From Sedimenticola selenatireducens (GTDB taxonomy: Bacteria; Pseudomonadota; Gammaproteobacteria; Chromatiales; Chromatiaceae), in NCBI RefSeq assembly GCF_007625115.1, contig NZ_VMNH01000006.1, positions 1 through 64,000 of the forward strand: a stretch of 64,000 nt of DNA, in the 5' to 3' direction. Shown piece by piece: positions 60,393 to 64,000 of the stretch. The notes beneath the pieces were generated by a model. The model ran no database searches, was not told the origin of the DNA, and was given only the letters and a program-made list of their open reading frames with translations. The translations under genes and the position numbers were made by a program. How positions within the stretch are numbered: position 1 is the first letter of the stretch; every line of letters starts with the position of its first letter.

Positions 60393-61628
60393 TTAGAACT
60401 TGTACTCAAGCCCAACGGTTAATAGATAAGCCGCAGCATCCTTCACTGTAGCAGTTGAAAATGCGCCACCTGTTCCAGTATTTCCATCAGCAGGAGTTAG
60501 AGATAGTTCATCCTTTTTGTCATAGAGAAAAGCGCCGCCAATTGTCATTTTGTCTGAATATTTGTACTTAGCACCCAAGGAGAAGATCTTCGCATCAGTA
60601 TCTGGTAGCTCGAAACCTAAGTATTTATTGTCAATTGGCGTTTTGTCGTAGGCGAATCCTGCCATTAAATCCCACTTGTTATTTAGTTTATGACTAATAC
60701 CTATGCGATAGGTATCACTATCAGACCAATTTTTTATACTTGGGTTGTCGAAAGCAGCGAGTCCCGCATGTATGGTTGCAAGATTTACTGAATAGTTGAA
60801 ATCTAGTTGATCATAAGCTGACCAGTAGGTTCGTTCAAAAACAAGTTCAACGGTGGTATCTGGTGTTACATCATAAGCCGCTGCCAGATTTAGTGCTGCC
60901 GGCACTGGAACCAGCACTGATACATCTCCGTTATACATTGTGGTAGGCCCTGCGGTGAAACCGATGCGGGCATCACCGGAAACAGTTAGGTCTATTTTTG
61001 ATCTATAAGTGGCCGCCAGTGAGAGCACGTCCGTTGGCTTGAACAGCAGTGCTAGGTTGTAACCGAAGTCAAATGAATCACCATCCATATCTCGAAAACC
61101 AGCAGCTGGAAGTCCGCTTTTTACAACGCCCATGCTATAGATAACTCGAGCACCTGCTGCAACTGAAAACTGGTCGTTAATCTTATAAGCAGCGGTAGGG
61201 TTGATTTCAACAGTTTTGAGGGTAAATTCTTCCGCTGTTGAAGCTCCAAGGCCAGACCATCTTTTAGTTAATCCAGCAGGAGTTACTACGGACAACCCAA
61301 ATCGGGCATTACCCATTTCAGGGCTCACATAGTGAAAAGATGGGATTAAGAAATTCTCTTTCTTTGATGAATCGCTGCCACCAGCACCTGAATAGTCCAT
61401 ACTTGTAAGGTGAATGGCTGTCAGATTTGCCTCAAGTGATGCACCGCTTTCGTTAAACACCATTGCAGCAGGATTATAATAGGCGGCATCTGCTCCATGG
61501 GCATTGGCGACATAGGCTGCTGAAAGCGCCGTCCCATTTATTGAGTTCTCTGGAAGTTTGTAGCCCGCAGCAATTACTTGGCCCGATGCCGCCAGTGAGA
61601 TTGCAGAGACAAGTGCAAGTTTTTTCAT
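60393..61628 (-). CDS. FadL/TodX-family outer-membrane transport protein
   Basis: A 411-residue precursor with a cleavable signal peptide (MKKLALVSAISLAASGQVIAA, cleavage near 21) followed by the FadL N-terminal hatch and a beta-barrel ending in KYKYSDKMTIGGAFLYD and a final aromatic residue (YKF). FadL-type barrels admit hydrophobic molecules such as long-chain fatty acids or aromatic compounds. A frame opens 11 codons upstream but the ATG at 61628 gives the signal peptide and follows GGGGAA. Convergent with dsrE2. The ligand is not known; the nearest likely partner is the acyl-CoA ligase at 15979. Confidence 0.92.
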   Translation of the reverse strand: MKKLALVSAISLAASGQVIAAGYKLPENSINGTALSAAYVANAHGADAAYYNPAAMVFNESGASLEANLTAIHLTSMDYSGAGGSDSSKKENFLIPSFHYVSPEMGNARFGLSVVTPAGLTKRWSGLGASTAEEFTLKTVEINPTAAYKINDQFSVAAGARVIYSMGVVKSGLPAAGFRDMDGDSFDFGYNLALLFKPTDVLSLAATYRSKIDLTVSGDARIGFTAGPTTMYNGDVSVLVPVPAALNLAAAYDVTPDTTVELVFERTYWSAYDQLDFNYSVNLATIHAGLAAFDNPSIKNWSDSDTYRIGISHKLNNKWDLMAGFAYDKTPIDNKYLGFELPDTDAKIFSLGAKYKYSDKMTIGGAFLYDKKDELSLTPADGNTGTGGAFSTATVKDAAAYLLTVGLEYKF

Positions 61629-61948
61629 TTTGTGGATTCCCCGGTAAGTTTCATGAGCCAATGGCGGCCAGTTAATAGTAAGGTCATTTTGACCCGTTGG
61701 TCGTTATTAAGGGGGGCGCACGTCGACCATTTATATAATTATTCGGCAGAATCTAGCATCTTGTTTTTATTTGCACAACCGTTTGAAACAGGGTGCGAAT
61801 TGTTTATTGTTTTTTTGTGCATTGATATTTATCAGTTTGATGTACTGCACAATTTAGACCGACGCTCTTTTGATTTCATTGGAATGGTTCGTTTTTCCGA
61901 CCAGAACGGTGCATTATAGGTGCACGCATTGATCACGATGGTACTGGA
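61629..61948. other. Divergent intergenic region
   Basis: 320 bases between the FadL-type gene and the next, divergent gene. There is GGTCA-TTT-TGACC (61682-61694), a 13-base dyad 54-66 bases before the FadL-type start, and a repeat of GGTGCA at about 61908-61925 before the rightward gene. Otherwise AT-rich and without a gene. Confidence 0.45.
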
Positions 61949-62848
61949 ATGGATCTCCCTATTACATATAAACAGTTATATGTTTTATTACTTTTCCTTG
62001 GCAGCTCTTGGATGGCCTTTGCAGACGCCCCCTTGCTGCGTCCTTATATCCTCTCGTCTAATGTGCAAGGCGATATGAGCAAATCATCAATTGAGGTGAA
62101 AGAGGCGCTGGTAAGAGGTGGTTTTGAATTGATCGGCGAATATGAGCCGGATGCAGAGAGTCACGTGCTGGTTGTTACCAATGACTATCTTAAAAATATT
62201 GCGAGAACTGACCTTGGGGCGGTGTTTGCGGTTGCACAAAGCGTCAGCTTGACACGCGTAAGTGGCAAGATCCAGATTGCCTATACTAATCCACAGTATT
62301 ATCAATACGCCTTTCAGATAAAGGCTGACTTAAGCGTGGTGAATCAACAACTCAAGGAGGTGCTTGGCGCTCAAGAGTCTTTCGGTGCGAGGGGAATTTC
62401 TCAGGAGAAACTCTCTACCTACAAATATTCCTACGGAATGGAGTCTTTCGAGGATTTCTTGCAGTTAGGCCAATATAATAATCAATCGCAGGCACTGAAG
62501 CATGTCGAGCAGAATCTATCTGCTTACTCTGAAAGGCTTGGTAAGGTTTTTAAAATTGATATTCCCGGTATAGCGACGACTATTTTTGGTGTGTCGATAC
62601 ACCAGGGGCAAGGGAGTGATAGGGCAATTTCAGCAGCCGTGGATTCGGCGATACTCAAACACACACCTCGATTGCCGTATAGCGTAGTGGTTCGAAGGGG
62701 TAAGGTATTTGCATTACATCCACGGTTTAAACTTCCGTTGGATTTCCCCGATATTAAGCGGACGGGCGATCATAGCTTCACGCGGATTATTAGGGCGCCT
62801 GGAGCCATTGAGGCGACGCTGCGATTGCTCACGCAGAAGCCAGAGTAA
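61949..62848 (+). CDS. Exported protein of unknown function
   Basis: A 299-residue protein with a clear signal peptide (residues about 9-25, LYVLLLFLGSSWMAFADA, cleavage near 25). The mature part is a soluble mixed alpha/beta protein with a motif such as VQGDMSKSSIEVKEALVRGGFELIGEYEPD, then VLVVTNDYLK and AYTNPQYYQYAFQ; a region of Gln, Tyr and Ser follows. I recognise no enzyme or binding-protein family with confidence. It lies divergent from the FadL-type porin and next to a LysR regulator, so it may be periplasmic and part of a transport or stress response, but that is only context. Confidence 0.75.
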   Translation: MDLPITYKQLYVLLLFLGSSWMAFADAPLLRPYILSSNVQGDMSKSSIEVKEALVRGGFELIGEYEPDAESHVLVVTNDYLKNIARTDLGAVFAVAQSVSLTRVSGKIQIAYTNPQYYQYAFQIKADLSVVNQQLKEVLGAQESFGARGISQEKLSTYKYSYGMESFEDFLQLGQYNNQSQALKHVEQNLSAYSERLGKVFKIDIPGIATTIFGVSIHQGQGSDRAISAAVDSAILKHTPRLPYSVVVRRGKVFALHPRFKLPLDFPDIKRTGDHSFTRIIRAPGAIEATLRLLTQKPE

Positions 62849-62999
62849 CGGGGCTTAGCGTCATACCTCGATTGATGCTGGGATGCTGTGATGAAGTGAT
62901 ATGATATTAATACTTTATAATTTTCTAAAATCGTTGGCTATTTCAAGTACAGGTATGCTATAAAAAGATTTTATTAGAATACTTTCTGTGGGGAATCAT

Positions 63000-63914
63000 A
63001 TGGCCGATCGCAGACTCCAGGTGTTTCATACCGTTGCACGGTTGCTCAGTTTCACCAAGGCAGCAGAATCTCTTCATATGACGCAGCCGGCAGTGACTTT
63101 TCAGGTCAGGCAGCTTGAAGATTATTTCAATACCCGACTATTTGATCGAACGCACAACCGCATTAGCCTTACTGATGCGGGCGCCCATGTTTACGAATAT
63201 GCGGCAAAAATTTTCGAACTCTATGCTGAGATGGAAAATTCAGTACGCGCGATGACAGGCGAGATCAGCGGATCACTCACTATCGGTGCCAGTACCACGA
63301 TTGCTGAATATATGCTTCCAGCGTTGTTGGGTGACTTCAAGGTTAAGTATCCCGATGTAAATATTCATCTCAAGGTCTCCAATACCGAAGGCATTGTTCA
63401 TATGGTGGAGAACAATGCGATCGACCTGGGTGTTGTTGAGGCGCCGGTGGCCAACAAAAATCTGGTTGTTGAGATGTGCAAGGCTGATCAGCTGGTGGCT
63501 ATTGTTCCTCCAGGACATCCAGAAGCAGGGCGTTCAACGCTCACTTATGAAGATCTGGTTAAGTATCCGTTCATTTGCCGAGAAGAGGGCTCTGGAACCC
63601 GTGAAGTGATTAATGAGTACCTTGCTCAGATCAAGGAAAATGTCGATGAACTGAATATTTCCATGGAGTTGGGCAGCCCTGAGGCGGTGAAGGGTGCTGT
63701 TGAAGCGGGTATGGGTATTTCTGTTGTCTCCAGAGCAACAATCCAGAAAGAGTTGAAATTAGGCACGCTGGTGGCGATCAATCTCGCCCCTTCACTTGAA
63801 AGGCCGTTTTCTTTTGTACATCAGAAGCAAAAATTCAGGGCGCGTGTGATGGAAGAGTTGCTGGAATTTGCACAGAAGTATTGCGAAGAACATAAGAACG
63901 ACTGTATTGACTGA
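63000..63914 (+). CDS. LysR-type transcriptional regulator
   Basis: A 304-residue regulator with the N-terminal winged helix-turn-helix (LQVFHTVARLLSFTKAAESLHMTQPAVTFQVRQLED) and a C-terminal periplasmic-binding-type effector domain (from about residue 90; GSLTIGASTTIAEYMLP). A longer frame starts with GTG at 62988, but the ATG at 63000 follows GGGGAA at seven bases. The effector pocket and target genes are not readable. It lies 150 bases after the exported protein; a partial gene starts two bases after its stop. Confidence 0.9.
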   Translation: MADRRLQVFHTVARLLSFTKAAESLHMTQPAVTFQVRQLEDYFNTRLFDRTHNRISLTDAGAHVYEYAAKIFELYAEMENSVRAMTGEISGSLTIGASTTIAEYMLPALLGDFKVKYPDVNIHLKVSNTEGIVHMVENNAIDLGVVEAPVANKNLVVEMCKADQLVAIVPPGHPEAGRSTLTYEDLVKYPFICREEGSGTREVINEYLAQIKENVDELNISMELGSPEAVKGAVEAGMGISVVSRATIQKELKLGTLVAINLAPSLERPFSFVHQKQKFRARVMEELLEFAQKYCEEHKNDCID

Positions 63915-63916
63915 AT

Positions 63917-64000
63917 ATGTTGCTGCCTAAGCAGAAGCTTTCAGAGGATACTCGAAAGCTAGTCAAACTGTATTCAGCATTGTGTGAACAGGATAAACTC
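63917..64000 (+). CDS. Start of an unknown gene, cut by the window edge
   Basis: The first 28 codons are visible, MLLPKQKLSEDTRK and on to QDKL, with no stop before the window ends. The ATG is two bases after the stop of the LysR gene, so the two are probably cotranscribed. It is a charged, helical start with a cysteine at residue 23; nothing more can be said. Confidence 0.6.
   Translation, partial: MLLPKQKLSEDTRKLVKLYSALCEQDKL

Overview
This 64 kb window reads as chromosome of a sulfur-oxidising gammaproteobacterium. The basis is a chain of gene orders typical of Gammaproteobacteria (tig-clpP-clpX-lon-hupB-ppiD, pyrG-kdsA-eno-ftsB-ispD-ispF, truD/surE-pcm-nlpD-rpoS, mltD/yafS/rnhA-dnaQ) together with a rhd-tusA-dsrE2 sulfur-trafficking set beside a siroheme synthase. 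I infer a Chromatiales-like sulfur oxidiser (Sedimenticola/Thiodiazotropha type), but cannot prove the genus from the sequence alone.

Left edge (1-1290): the 3' end of an IS3-family transposase and its terminal repeat abut a 12-repeat type I-E-like CRISPR array; no cas genes lie inside the window. The last repeat has a different consensus but keeps the hairpin by a compensatory base-pair change. A possible 43-residue membrane protein follows.

1290-17.6 kb: housekeeping and signalling genes: ppsA with a small membrane-anchored partner, htpG (sigma32-like promoter), adk, a thioredoxin-like protein, a DUF1249 protein, an iscR without the isc operon, a HAMP-GAF histidine kinase, a cNMP-fold/HDOD protein, prmB, hemN and an acyl-CoA ligase. 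17.7-28.1 kb: tRNA-Leu, the proteostasis block tig-clpP-clpX-lon, hupB, tRNA-Val, tRNA-Asp, ppiD and fabI. 28.3-35 kb: a four-gene peptide-type ABC transporter with unusual membrane architecture. 35-40 kb: mltD, a methyltransferase, rnhA-dnaQ and fnr. 40-53.3 kb: the pyrG to ispF block, a PAS histidine kinase inserted before truD, smr, then surE-pcm-yqaA-nlpD-rpoS.

53.4-58.9 kb: a second FNR-type regulator, a SirB2 membrane protein, and ubiU-ubiV/ubiT, the oxygen-independent ubiquinone hydroxylation system, followed by cysG. 59-64 kb: rhodanese-TusA-DsrE2 sulfur carriers, a FadL-type porin, an exported protein of unknown function, a LysR regulator and the start of one more gene.

Taken together the window suits a facultative chemolithotroph living at oxic-anoxic boundaries: two Fe-S FNR regulators, oxygen-independent haem (HemN) and ubiquinone (UbiUVT) synthesis, PEP synthase for carbon assembly, siroheme synthase and sulfur-transfer proteins, with sigma32 and RpoS stress circuits. 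I saw no wholly undescribed multi-gene system. The most unusual items are the CRISPR locus at the left edge, the doubly anchored peptide-transporter binding protein with an enlarged permease, and several conserved-looking genes of unknown function.
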